This document shows, one piece after another, positions 1-5,749 of a stretch of 6,274 nt of DNA (the stretch's first letter is position 1; every line of letters starts with the position of its first letter). Where the stretch lies: the NCBI GenBank assembly GCA_023443485.1, contig JAEZUH010000071.1:1-6274 (forward strand), read 5' to 3'. A program made the position numbers and the translations under genes. The stretch is from Bacillota bacterium. Lineage in GTDB: Bacteria > Bacillota_I > Bacilli_A > RFN20 > CAG-826. A model generated the notes under the pieces. It made no database searches, had not been told where the DNA came from, and worked only from the letters and a program-made list of their open reading frames with translations.

Positions 1-119
1 TCTCTGTTAATTGTTCAACTTCTAGATCTAACTTATCGAAGTCAAAGGGAAGACCCGAGTTGGCGAATTCTATCACCAACAGCACAAAGTTGTTGTTTTA
101 ATGCAACGATGTCTTTCAT
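1..119 (-). CDS. prfB: Peptide chain release factor 2 (RF2), N-terminal fragment with programmed +1 frameshift
   Basis: RF2 recognises UAA and UGA and triggers peptide release on the ribosome. Only the 5' end is here; the gene runs off the left edge, so the SPF and GGQ motifs are not visible. The ATG at 119-117 directly abuts the secA stop (TAA at 122-120), with no intergenic base. The zero frame gives 25 codons ending ...R-Q-L-G-S-S-L and then TGA at 44-42. Shifting +1 at CTT-TGA-C continues as D-F-D-K-L-D-L-E-V-E-Q-L-T-E, which matches the usual start of RF2 after the frameshift (G-S-L/D-L-pattern). The identification rests on the shift site, this short N-terminus and the position after secA, the classic Bacillota secA-prfB order. 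The frameshift gives autoregulation: scarce RF2 means slow decoding of UGA and more shifting. The protein has no domain visible beyond the start of the helical domain 1. Confidence 0.88.
41..59 (-). promoter_or_regulatory. prfB: prfB programmed +1 ribosomal frameshift site
   Basis: On the minus strand the zero-frame codons read CTC GGG TCT TCC CTT TGA C. The slippery codon CTT is at 47-45, the in-frame stop TGA at 44-42 and the +4 base C at 41. This core is identical to that of other bacterial prfB genes. The upstream stimulatory SD-like element differs from the textbook AGGGGG placed 3 nt before CTT. Here only GGGT (with CTC in front) is present, and six bases (TCTTCC) separate GGG from CTT. 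The site is clear; how efficiently it shifts is unknown. Confidence 0.9.
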
Positions 120-2543
120 TTATTTACCTTCTCCAGTATTAGCGTTGTCAGGTTGCTTTGGATTATTAACGGCAGGTTGTTGAATGTCAACTACTTCAGA
201 AGGATTCTCCTCTTTCTCTTTTGGTTCAACTTTCACATTTAAAAGATTCAAAACGGCATCCACTGAAGAAATTTCCAAAGTCTCTTTGAACATTCTATAA
301 CCCTCGTTAACATAGTCCTGTAAAGGGTTCACGTTAGCATAACTTCGGAGGTGTATGCCTTCTCTCAGCCTTGCCATCGCATCAATATGTTTAGTCCAGT
401 TTTGGTCAATTGTGTGTAGAATAATTGCTCTTTCAAGTCTTTCGCCAACTTCAGGAGCCCACTCTTTTTTGCGCTCATCGTAGCGATCATGGAGAACATC
501 GCCCAAATCAGGGCCGCAATCTTCAACAGGAGATTCGTCATATAGATTCTTTTTTATCGAACCGCTCGGCAAAAATCTTGGTTCAACTTGTTTGATGAGT
601 AAATCACCAGAAACTAACTGTTCGCGAGTTCCAAGTGGAATCGCTTTATTGGCTAGAAAATTTCCTGTTGTGATAAACACTTCGTTCACGATATCTTTAA
701 TATCTCTTCCTTCAATTATTCGGTCTCTTTTGTCGTAGACAATTTGTCTTTGTTTGGCCAGAACATCATCATAATCTAACAGGTTTTTGCGAATATCGAA
801 GTTCATGCCTTCAATCTTTTTCTGAGCTCCAGTGATCATGTTACTGACCATTTTCATTTCAAGAGCTTCATCGCCGAATTGTTTTTGAATCCAATCACGA
901 TATTTATCAGCCGCGAAACGTATTAGTAAAGTATCGTCAAAAGAAACATAGAAACGAGAGAAACCAGGGTCTCCCTGACGTCCACCACGTCCTCTAAGTT
1001 GATTGTCAATACGTCTTGATTCATGCCTTTCAGTTCCGAAAACACATAAACCTCCAAGGGCTCTTACTTCGTCATTTATTTTAATATCGGTTCCACGTCC
1101 AGCCATGTTGGTAGCTAATGTGATATGGCCTTTTTCTCCAGAGTGAGCAATAATTTCGGCTTCTCTAGCATTATTTTTAGCGTTCAACATTTCGTGAGGC
1201 AGACCAGCTGCAGTCAATAAAGCTGAAATTTCTTCAGATGATTCAACTGAAACGGTACCGACAAGAATCGGTTGACCTTTTTCGTGTCTTTCTTTCACTT
1301 CTTTGATTAAAGCAGCGAGTTTTGGCCCTTTATGAGCATATACATAATCAAGGGCATCGATACGCATAATAGGTTTGTTGGTAGGGATGCAAACAACCCG
1401 CATATTATAAATTTTTCTAAATTCTTCTTCTTCAGTTTTTGCGGTACCGGTCATACCGGACATCTTTTTGAATAAGCGGAAGAAATTCTGGTACGTAATG
1501 GTGGCCATTGTGATAGTTTCTTGTTTGATGGTGACATTTTCCTTAGCTTGAACAGCTTGGTGCAAACCATCTGACCACTCACGACCAGGCAAAACACGAC
1601 CGGTGAATTGGTCAATAATTTGGATTTGGCCTTCACCATCGACTAAATAGTCGACATCGCGAATCATGATATAATTGGCTTTCAAGGCATTATGTATTCT
1701 ATGAACTAAATCAGCAAATTCTGGATCATATAGATTTTTGATTCCAAACATTCTTTCTGCTTTTTTGTTTCCATCATCAGTAAGGTTGACAGTTTTTTCT
1801 TTGACATCGATAACGAAATCAGTGCCTTTTCTTAGTGCCTTACAAAAACGATCAGCAACAGTATATTGAGAAGCAGAGGTTTTAGCGCCTCCGGAAATAA
1901 TTAAGGGGGTTCTTGATTCATCAATCAAAATTGAGTCAGCTTCGTCAACGATACAATAATGAAGTCCTCTTAAGACTCGGTGTTCCATATCAACGGCCAT
2001 ATTGTCACGTAAATAGTCAAACCCAAGTTCTGAATTGGTTGTATATGTGATGTCGCACAAATGTGCTTCTCTTTTTTCAGTTGTTGTTTTTTCACGAAGG
2101 TTGACACCAACGGTTAAACCCAAAAATCTATAAATTTGTCCCATCCATTCAGCATCACGTTTTGACAAGTATTCGTTGACAGTAACGACGTGGGCGCCCT
2201 TGCCAGTTAGTGCGTTCAAGTATACGGCCATTGTGGCAGTTAAGGTTTTACCTTCGCCGGTTTTCATTTCTGCGACATCTCCAGCATGTAGAACTAAAGC
2301 ACCAATAATTTGAACTTTGTATGGAAATTCACCAAGTGTTCTTTTCGCCGCCTCTCGAGCAACAGCAAAAGCTTCGAACTTGATATCGTCCAATGTTTTG
2401 CCTTTAGCTAATAAATCTTTGAAATAAATTGTTTTAGATCTGAGTTGTTCATCGCTAATGGATGCCATCTCTTTTTCAAAAGCTAATACCTTACCAGCTT
2501 CTTTTTCGTATTGTTTTAGTCTTCTTTTATCGAAAAAACCCAT
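120..2543 (-). CDS. secA: Preprotein translocase ATPase SecA
   Basis: SecA is the cytosolic/peripheral membrane motor that uses ATP to push unfolded preproteins through SecYEG. The 807-residue product is full length for the core. It has an N-terminal helix and DEAD-motor NBD1 with Walker A M-K-T-G-E-G-K-T (93-100) and Walker B DEAD (200-203, followed by S-I-L-I-D-E-S-R-T-P-L-I). The preprotein cross-linking domain spans roughly 220-365. NBD2 follows with T-G-T-A-K-T-E (365-371), A-T-N-M-A-G-R-G-T-D (477-486) and Q-L-R-G-R-G-G-R-Q-G-D-P-G (515-527). The helical scaffold/wing region runs to about 770 and includes W-T-K-H-I-D (716-721). The polar, acidic tail (772-807) has no cysteine, so the CxCxSG...CH zinc motif that ends many SecA proteins is absent; B. 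subtilis SecA is about 841 residues. The start at 2543 gives the canonical M-G-F-F-D-K N-terminus, with a modest SD (GGTGAAG) 5 nt upstream. secA probably has its own promoter in the 2544-2672 gap and is transcribed with prfB. Confidence 0.98.
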   Translation of the reverse strand: MGFFDKRRLKQYEKEAGKVLAFEKEMASISDEQLRSKTIYFKDLLAKGKTLDDIKFEAFAVAREAAKRTLGEFPYKVQIIGALVLHAGDVAEMKTGEGKTLTATMAVYLNALTGKGAHVVTVNEYLSKRDAEWMGQIYRFLGLTVGVNLREKTTTEKREAHLCDITYTTNSELGFDYLRDNMAVDMEHRVLRGLHYCIVDEADSILIDESRTPLIISGGAKTSASQYTVADRFCKALRKGTDFVIDVKEKTVNLTDDGNKKAERMFGIKNLYDPEFADLVHRIHNALKANYIMIRDVDYLVDGEGQIQIIDQFTGRVLPGREWSDGLHQAVQAKENVTIKQETITMATITYQNFFRLFKKMSGMTGTAKTEEEEFRKIYNMRVVCIPTNKPIMRIDALDYVYAHKGPKLAALIKEVKERHEKGQPILVGTVSVESSEEISALLTAAGLPHEMLNAKNNAREAEIIAHSGEKGHITLATNMAGRGTDIKINDEVRALGGLCVFGTERHESRRIDNQLRGRGGRQGDPGFSRFYVSFDDTLLIRFAADKYRDWIQKQFGDEALEMKMVSNMITGAQKKIEGMNFDIRKNLLDYDDVLAKQRQIVYDKRDRIIEGRDIKDIVNEVFITTGNFLANKAIPLGTREQLVSGDLLIKQVEPRFLPSGSIKKNLYDESPVEDCGPDLGDVLHDRYDERKKEWAPEVGERLERAIILHTIDQNWTKHIDAMARLREGIHLRSYANVNPLQDYVNEGYRMFKETLEISSVDAVLNLLNVKVEPKEKEENPSEVVDIQQPAVNNPKQPDNANTGEGK
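127..134 (-). promoter_or_regulatory. Ribosome binding site of prfB, inside the 3' end of secA
   Basis: GGAGAAGG on the minus strand lies 7 nt before the prfB ATG. It falls within the last codons of secA (G-E-G-K-stop). It fixes the prfB start at 119 and suggests that ribosomes finishing secA feed prfB initiation. Confidence 0.75.
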
Positions 2544-2545
2544 AA

Positions 2546-2599
2546 TTACTTCACCAACACAACTAATCGTGCCTTTCTAATACATAAATGTTTACACAT
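2546..2599 (-). CDS. Possible 17-codon leader ORF upstream of secA (hypothetical)
   Basis: ATG at 2599-2597 opens a 17-codon frame, M-C-K-H-L-C-I-R-K-A-R-L-V-V-L-V-K, that stops with TAA at 2548-2546. The stop is only 2 nt before the secA ATG. A purine-rich AGGAAGG (2609-2603) lies just upstream; spacing is 3 nt from its last G, or 6 nt if AGGA is the pairing part. The secA SD falls inside the last codons, an arrangement suited to translational coupling. No similarity to SecM or other known arrest peptides is apparent, and 17 residues is too short to emerge from the ribosome tunnel. It may be chance, and if transcription starts at the nearer promoter candidate the message would be essentially leaderless here. 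Confidence 0.3.
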   Translation of the reverse strand: MCKHLCIRKARLVVLVK

Positions 2600-2601
2600 T
2601 T
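2586..2601 (-). repeat. Perfect inverted repeat (6-bp stem, 4-nt loop) in the secA leader
   Basis: On the minus strand AAATGT-GTAA-ACATTT forms a short perfect hairpin. It overlaps the ATG of the small leader ORF and lies about 45 nt upstream of secA. The stem is AT-rich with one G-C pair per arm, so its stability would be low. No T-tract follows, so it is not a terminator. It could be an operator half-site pair or chance. Confidence 0.3.
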
Positions 2602-2609
2602 GCCTTCCT

Positions 2610-2638
2610 ATCTTATCATCCAAATCCACATTAGTCTA
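2610..2638 (-). promoter_or_regulatory. Candidate sigma-A-type promoter for secA-prfB
   Basis: On the minus strand TAGACT (2638-2633, 4/6 to TTGACA) is separated by 17 bases from TAAGAT (2615-2610, 4/6 to TATAAT). The -10 has an extended TGn (TG at 2618-2617). The expected transcription start is near 2603, giving a leader of about 60 nt before secA. A competing candidate is a perfect TATAAT at 2649-2644, but it has no recognisable -35. Either would give secA-prfB a promoter independent of comF. Confidence 0.4.
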
Positions 2639-2657
2639 ATACTATTATATAGATTAG
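2630..2657. repeat. ATTAG/CTAAT inverted-repeat cluster overlapping the secA promoter region
   Basis: The plus strand has a perfect 11-bp palindrome ATTAG-T-CTAAT at 2630-2640. A third half-site, ATTAG, follows at 2653-2657. The CTAAT at 2636-2640 also pairs with this third site through an inner CTAT/ATAG (2642-2645 and 2649-2652), with one bulged A. The cluster covers the TAGACT hexamer and the TATAAT hexamer. It could be a repressor operator; AT-rich chance symmetry is the alternative. Confidence 0.35.
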
Positions 2658-2672
2658 GATAAATAAAAAGAC

Positions 2673-3332
2673 TCATTTCAAGTACGTTTTGCTCATAACC
2701 AAAACCTTAATTTTCTTCGGTTTTAATGTTTTTATGAGTTCGATCATTCCACGAACAGTTGCTCCAGTTGTATAAACATCATCAATAATGAGTATTTTTT
2801 TACCATACAAACTATGATTATCATTTAGTCTAAGACTTCTAGTTGCCTCTTGCCTTTCTTTTGCACTTAGTTCAGCTTGCTTGTAATCAAAAGCTTTGTC
2901 AATAATGGGAAGCATGGGTAAATTCAAGCTTTGGAATATGACTTTTACATGATTGAATTCTCTCTCTTTGTCATCTTTTTTAGAAGAAGGAGCAGGAATT
3001 AAATAATAATCATGAAACATATAATGCAATTCATCTTTATAACGATTAAGAAACACTTCGCCTAATTCAATATCATAGCAACCCTTTAATTGATACAGAA
3101 ACGTTCTAATATCCTCATCGTATTTGTATATTGCTAAGGCATTAATATAACCAATGCGAAATTTTAAAAAAAGGGGGTGTAGTTTTTCTTCACATTTTTC
3201 ACATATACAATAATCACTTTTGAAAAAGATATGCAAATTCCAATTATGTATCGGTTTTAAGCAGATTTTGCAAATTTTTGTTTGCCCCCTCAATGGATCT
3301 AATGCACTTTTCAATTTCGTTATTATTTTCAT
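2673..3332 (-). CDS. comFC: ComF family protein, ComFC-like phosphoribosyltransferase-fold competence protein
   Basis: ComFC is a cytosolic competence protein with a phosphoribosyltransferase fold, needed for efficient transformation and reported to interact with ComFA and DprA; its reaction is not settled. The 219-residue product shows an N-terminal zinc knuckle C21-x2-C24...C44-x2-C47. The family signature R-E-F-N-H-V is at 124-129 (usually R-G-F-N-x), and A-E-L-S-A-K-E-R at 153-160. The PRPP-binding loop is L-I-I-D-D-V-Y-T-T-G-A-T at 181-192. Only one zinc knuckle is present, where B. subtilis ComFC, as I recall it, has further Cys pairs. The frame ends with TGA. With the ATG at 3332 it overlaps the end of comFA by 89 nt, but the nearest SD-like AAAGG is 15 nt away. 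A strong AGGGGG (3290-3285) sits 9 nt before an in-frame ATT at 3275, just before C21, which would give 200 residues. The start is therefore uncertain; the gene is not. Confidence 0.9.
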   Translation of the reverse strand: MKIITKLKSALDPLRGQTKICKICLKPIHNWNLHIFFKSDYCICEKCEEKLHPLFLKFRIGYINALAIYKYDEDIRTFLYQLKGCYDIELGEVFLNRYKDELHYMFHDYYLIPAPSSKKDDKEREFNHVKVIFQSLNLPMLPIIDKAFDYKQAELSAKERQEATRSLRLNDNHSLYGKKILIIDDVYTTGATVRGMIELIKTLKPKKIKVLVMSKTYLK

Positions 3333-4422
3333 TTGTAAGAAAAATTACCTTTCCTTCCGGTTCTTCTTTTTTTCGTCCCACTCGACCAGCTATCTGAATC
3401 AAGGAATATGAAGAATAGATGTTGTGATTTGCTTGAAAAACAATCACTTGAAGACCTTTAATGGTTACGCCTCTTTCTAAAACCGCAGTCGTTATCAAGT
3501 ATTTGAACTTTTTCTCTTTAAAATCTTTAATTATTCTTTCTCTATTTTTTCTTTTGGAGTGAACATAATTACCCCCACGGATAAAAAAGCGTAAACCATC
3601 AAATAAATCTTCACAAATTTTAATTGTAGGAGTAAAAACAAAAACTGATTTTCCGTTTTCTATGTATTTTCTTATTAACCTATAACATTCAAAGATTTGC
3701 ACCGCTTTTGGAATTATTAATACTTCTGGAATTGGTAGGGGATATAAATGAAATCTTGAAAAAAGTTCTAATACGTCTCCGCCTTCTTTTTTAAAATCAA
3801 AAATAAACTCAGGTGAAGGAGTAGCGGAGAGCATAATGTAGTTTCCTTTTATCGAACGATGGAAAAAGGCGTTCAAAACTTCATTTTGATAAAAAGGAAA
3901 CGCATCTATTTCATCAATTATCAATAGATCAAAATAGTTTGGATAACGAAATAGTTGATGAGTTGTGCAACATATTAAATCTGCCACTAATGTTTTTGAA
4001 TTTCCTCCATAAACAAGCGCAACTGTGTTTTGACTAAAAATGTTTCTAAAGCGATCGGAAAGTTCAATAATCACATCTCTTCTAGGCACAGTAAATCCGA
4101 CTTTTTTGCCGTGTGAAAGAGCGAATGCTATTACTCTTAAAACTATTTCAGTCTTTCCTGATCCACAAACCGCATTTACTAGTGAATTAATTTTTTTCTT
4201 ATAATTTTGAAGTAAATCATTAGATAGTCTTGCTTGATCTTCGGATAATTCGTAACTCAGATTCCAAGAAACATCTTTTTCTTCTTCCGCTATGGGAATC
4301 ACTTCTTGACCACGAAAGGAAATACATTTGCGGCAGTAATATTTGCCGTTCCGTTTTCCAATTGTGTTTTGATCTGAGTTACCACATATGGGACAAATAA
4401 AAGAAAAAGCACCCATATTCAT
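3244..4422 (-). CDS. comFA: ComFA, DEAD-box-like ATP-dependent DNA-uptake helicase
   Basis: ComFA is a superfamily-2 ATPase at the cytoplasmic face of the membrane that helps pull single-stranded DNA through ComEC in natural transformation. The 392-residue protein starts with a four-cysteine zinc finger, C10-x2-C13...C30-x2-C33, typical of ComFA. Helicase motifs follow: Walker A A-V-C-G-S-G-K-T (84-91), Walker B D-E-I-D-A-F-P (170-176, the ComFA form of DEAD), motif III S-A-T-P-S (199-203), F-T-P-T (263-266) and motif VI Q-I-A-G-R-V-G-R (343-350). It is shorter than B. subtilis ComFA (about 460), mainly in the N-terminal region. Candidate starts are ATG 4422 or ATG 4416. Neither has an SD, and both lie in or at the edge of the loop of the rpiB terminator. 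A later start would remove the zinc finger. The gene overlaps comFC at its 3' end. Expression may need terminator read-through or a near-leaderless transcript. Confidence 0.93.
   Translation of the reverse strand: MNMGAFSFICPICGNSDQNTIGKRNGKYYCRKCISFRGQEVIPIAEEEKDVSWNLSYELSEDQARLSNDLLQNYKKKINSLVNAVCGSGKTEIVLRVIAFALSHGKKVGFTVPRRDVIIELSDRFRNIFSQNTVALVYGGNSKTLVADLICCTTHQLFRYPNYFDLLIIDEIDAFPFYQNEVLNAFFHRSIKGNYIMLSATPSPEFIFDFKKEGGDVLELFSRFHLYPLPIPEVLIIPKAVQIFECYRLIRKYIENGKSVFVFTPTIKICEDLFDGLRFFIRGGNYVHSKRKNRERIIKDFKEKKFKYLITTAVLERGVTIKGLQVIVFQANHNIYSSYSLIQIAGRVGRKKEEPEGKVIFLTNENNNEIEKCIRSIEGANKNLQNLLKTDT
3285..3290 (-). promoter_or_regulatory. Strong SD-like AGGGGG near the comFC N-terminus
   Basis: AGGGGG on the minus strand lies inside the annotated comFC frame (codons for R15-G16) and also inside comFA. 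It is 9 nt upstream of ATT (3275-3273). The codon after ATT begins the C-x2-C zinc knuckle, where B. subtilis ComFC also begins. This favours ATT initiation over the ATG at 3332, but non-ATG/GTG/TTG starts are rare, so the call is tentative. Confidence 0.4.
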
Positions 4423-4435
4423 TAAGAGTGCTTTT
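4395..4435 (-). terminator. Rho-independent terminator after rpiB, overlapping the comFA start
   Basis: On the minus strand AAAAGCACTC (4435-4426) pairs with GGGTGCTTTT (4414-4405). This is 10 pairs including one G-U in the RNA, with an 11-nt loop (4425-4415). The stem is followed by a T-rich run, TTCTTTTATTT (4404-4395 region). It begins 17 nt after the rpiB stop codon, where a terminator is expected. The comFA ATG at 4422-4420 is in the loop, and the second ATG (4416-4414) straddles loop and stem. The same structure could work as an attenuator for comFA. Confidence 0.75.
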
Positions 4436-4452
4436 ATTAATAAAAATTGGAA

Positions 4453-4893
4453 CTAATCTTCAATTTCTTTGATCATTTCGACTCGGGTGGCGTGTCTCCC
4501 ACCTTCAAAAGGAGTATTTAAGAAGATGTCAACTCTTCTAAGAACATCTGATAGTTCCATAAACTTTTGTCCAAAGGCAATCATGTTGCAATCGTTATGT
4601 TGTCTCATAAGACGAGTAACTTCATCACTGTAGCCAATACCACAGCGAATACCTTTTACTTTGTTGGCGGTAATTGCAACGCCTTCTCCAGTTGTGCAAA
4701 TGACAATTCCATATTCGCAAACGCGTGCAGCGACAAGATGCGCGGCCGCTTCTGCATAATGAGGGTAATGGCATGATTCCTGGGTGTAGGTTCCTACATC
4801 AGTTACTTCATGACCGAGCTCTTTAAGATGTTTTACGATTTCATTTTTATATTCAAGTCCACCATGATCTGAACCAATCGAAATTTTAAGCAT
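4453..4893 (-). CDS. rpiB: Ribose-5-phosphate isomerase B (RpiB/LacA/LacB family)
   Basis: RpiB interconverts ribose-5-phosphate and ribulose-5-phosphate in the non-oxidative pentose phosphate pathway, in the cytosol. The 146-residue length is normal (B. subtilis about 149). Visible motifs are S-D-H-G-G (8-12), catalytic Cys66 in C-T-T-G-E-G (66-71), A-N-K-V-K-G-I-R (76-83), H99-N100-D-x-N and G-G-R-H-x-x-R-V (131-138). The active-site loop differs from the usual C-G-T-G-I-G / C-G-S-G-I-G, so a related sugar-phosphate isomerase activity (galactose-6-phosphate or allose-6-phosphate) is a weak alternative; no lac or als genes are nearby. The start at 4893 has a very strong SD and overlaps the prmC stop by 8 nt (ATGCTTAA). 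The gene ends with TAG and is followed by a terminator, so it is the last gene of the prfA-prmC-rpiB unit. Confidence 0.95.
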   Translation of the reverse strand: MLKISIGSDHGGLEYKNEIVKHLKELGHEVTDVGTYTQESCHYPHYAEAAAHLVAARVCEYGIVICTTGEGVAITANKVKGIRCGIGYSDEVTRLMRQHNDCNMIAFGQKFMELSDVLRRVDIFLNTPFEGGRHATRVEMIKEIED

Positions 4894-5749
4894 AATTTTT
4901 TCCTCCTCTTTTTATTATATAAAGAAAACGCAGCTTGTTATGAATATCTTTTGAAAATATGACTTTTGCGTTCGGATAATATTTATCTACTATCTCTGCT
5001 AAAGGCTTCTCCATATCTTCACTAATTTCAAATAATAATAGTCCGTTTTCATTTAAAACTTCATCGGCTTTTTTAATTATTTCTTCATAAAAAAACGTGG
5101 AAGGTTTTGCTAGTAAAGCAAGGTGCGGTTCAAATTTCCAAACCTGTTCATCTATTTCTTCATGATTTTGTAGGTATGGTGGGTTAGAGATAATCACATC
5201 AACCTTAATGCCTTCTTGGATAAGGGGATCCAATAAATTCCCTCTTAGGAAAATGACTTCGGACATTTTTGCATTTCGTCGAGCTACTTTGAGACACTCA
5301 TTATCAATATCAGTCCCGTAAACAACCGAGGAGGGGAAATATTTCTTTAATGTAATCCCGATACATCCTGAACCAGTACATATATCTGCTATTGATAGAT
5401 TTATAGATGTGGGAAAAGCTTTTTCTATCAACAGTTTCGCGCCAATGACCAGTTCTTCAGTCTCTTGTCTCGGTATGAGAACATGGGGATTAACTTCGAA
5501 ATATTGATCAATAAAATTGGCGTAACCCAAAACATATTGGAATGGCTCTCCATTTTTTACTCGTTCAATTTTTTTAATTAAATCATCATAATTATTGCAA
5601 GGCAAATCAAAGGATTTATATAAGGATATTTCATCCCAAAATCCATTAGCATCATTCAAAAGACTCTTAATAACTAACCGAGTGAGGTATTTGTTGTTGG
5701 ATTTTAATAAATTAAAATAAACTTCACGATTGGTTGGCATATTATTCAT
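4886..5749 (-). CDS. prmC: Release factor glutamine methyltransferase PrmC (HemK)
   Basis: PrmC transfers a methyl group from S-adenosylmethionine to the glutamine of the GGQ motif in RF1 and RF2, raising peptide-release activity. Numbered from the ATG at 5749 (287 residues), it has the N-terminal helical RF-binding domain and then I-P-R-Q-E-T-E-E-L (92-100). The SAM-binding motif I is D-I-C-T-G-S-G-C (122-129), followed by G-T-D-I-D (145-149) and the catalytic N-P-P-Y (189-192). The open frame extends upstream to a TTG at 5773, but the ATG at 5749 overlaps the prfA stop in ATGAATAA and gives a normal N-terminus. A second ATG at 5740 is also possible. No clear SD precedes either, so translation probably depends on ribosomes ending prfA. 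Position right after prfA is the common arrangement, matching enzyme to substrate. The 3' end overlaps rpiB by 8 nt. Confidence 0.96.
   Translation of the reverse strand: MNNMPTNREVYFNLLKSNNKYLTRLVIKSLLNDANGFWDEISLYKSFDLPCNNYDDLIKKIERVKNGEPFQYVLGYANFIDQYFEVNPHVLIPRQETEELVIGAKLLIEKAFPTSINLSIADICTGSGCIGITLKKYFPSSVVYGTDIDNECLKVARRNAKMSEVIFLRGNLLDPLIQEGIKVDVIISNPPYLQNHEEIDEQVWKFEPHLALLAKPSTFFYEEIIKKADEVLNENGLLLFEISEDMEKPLAEIVDKYYPNAKVIFSKDIHNKLRFLYIIKRGGKNYA
4902..4908 (-). promoter_or_regulatory. Strong ribosome binding site of rpiB
   Basis: GAGGAGG on the minus strand lies 8 nt before the rpiB ATG, within the last codons of prmC. It is the strongest SD in the window and fixes the rpiB start at 4893. 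Confidence 0.85.

Noticed and set aside
42..44. TGA early in prfB as evidence of a pseudogene or of UGA=Trp coding
   Set aside because: It is the conserved programmed-frameshift stop CTT-TGA-C, and the +1 frame continues into RF2. comFC also ends on TGA, and Trp is encoded by TGG.
1451..1639. Second minus-strand frame of 62 codons within secA
   Set aside because: It lies wholly inside conserved SecA NBD2/PPXD coding sequence in another frame.
2608..2631. Seven-codon frame starting ATG-TGG-ATT-TGG upstream of secA
   Set aside because: No SD, very short, and it probably lies within the promoter rather than the transcript.
2655..2690. T-rich run just after the comFC stop as a comFC terminator
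   Set aside because: The only stem before it is about 4 bp (ACTT/GAGT), too weak to support a terminator call; read-through into secA is possible.
2692..2738. Nested inverted repeat (CTCATAA...TTATGAG around AAAACC...GGTTTT) near the comFC 3' end
   Set aside because: It lies in coding sequence, has unpaired internal segments, and no T-tract follows directly, so it does not qualify as a terminator; likely AT-rich chance pairing.
3220..3411. Plus-strand open frame of 63 codons across the comFA/comFC overlap
   Set aside because: Low-complexity Phe/Lys/Ser translation antisense to two clear genes, with no SD or homology I recognise.
4567..4776. Plus-strand open frame of 69 codons inside rpiB
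   Set aside because: Antisense shadow of the conserved rpiB reading frame; no independent signal.
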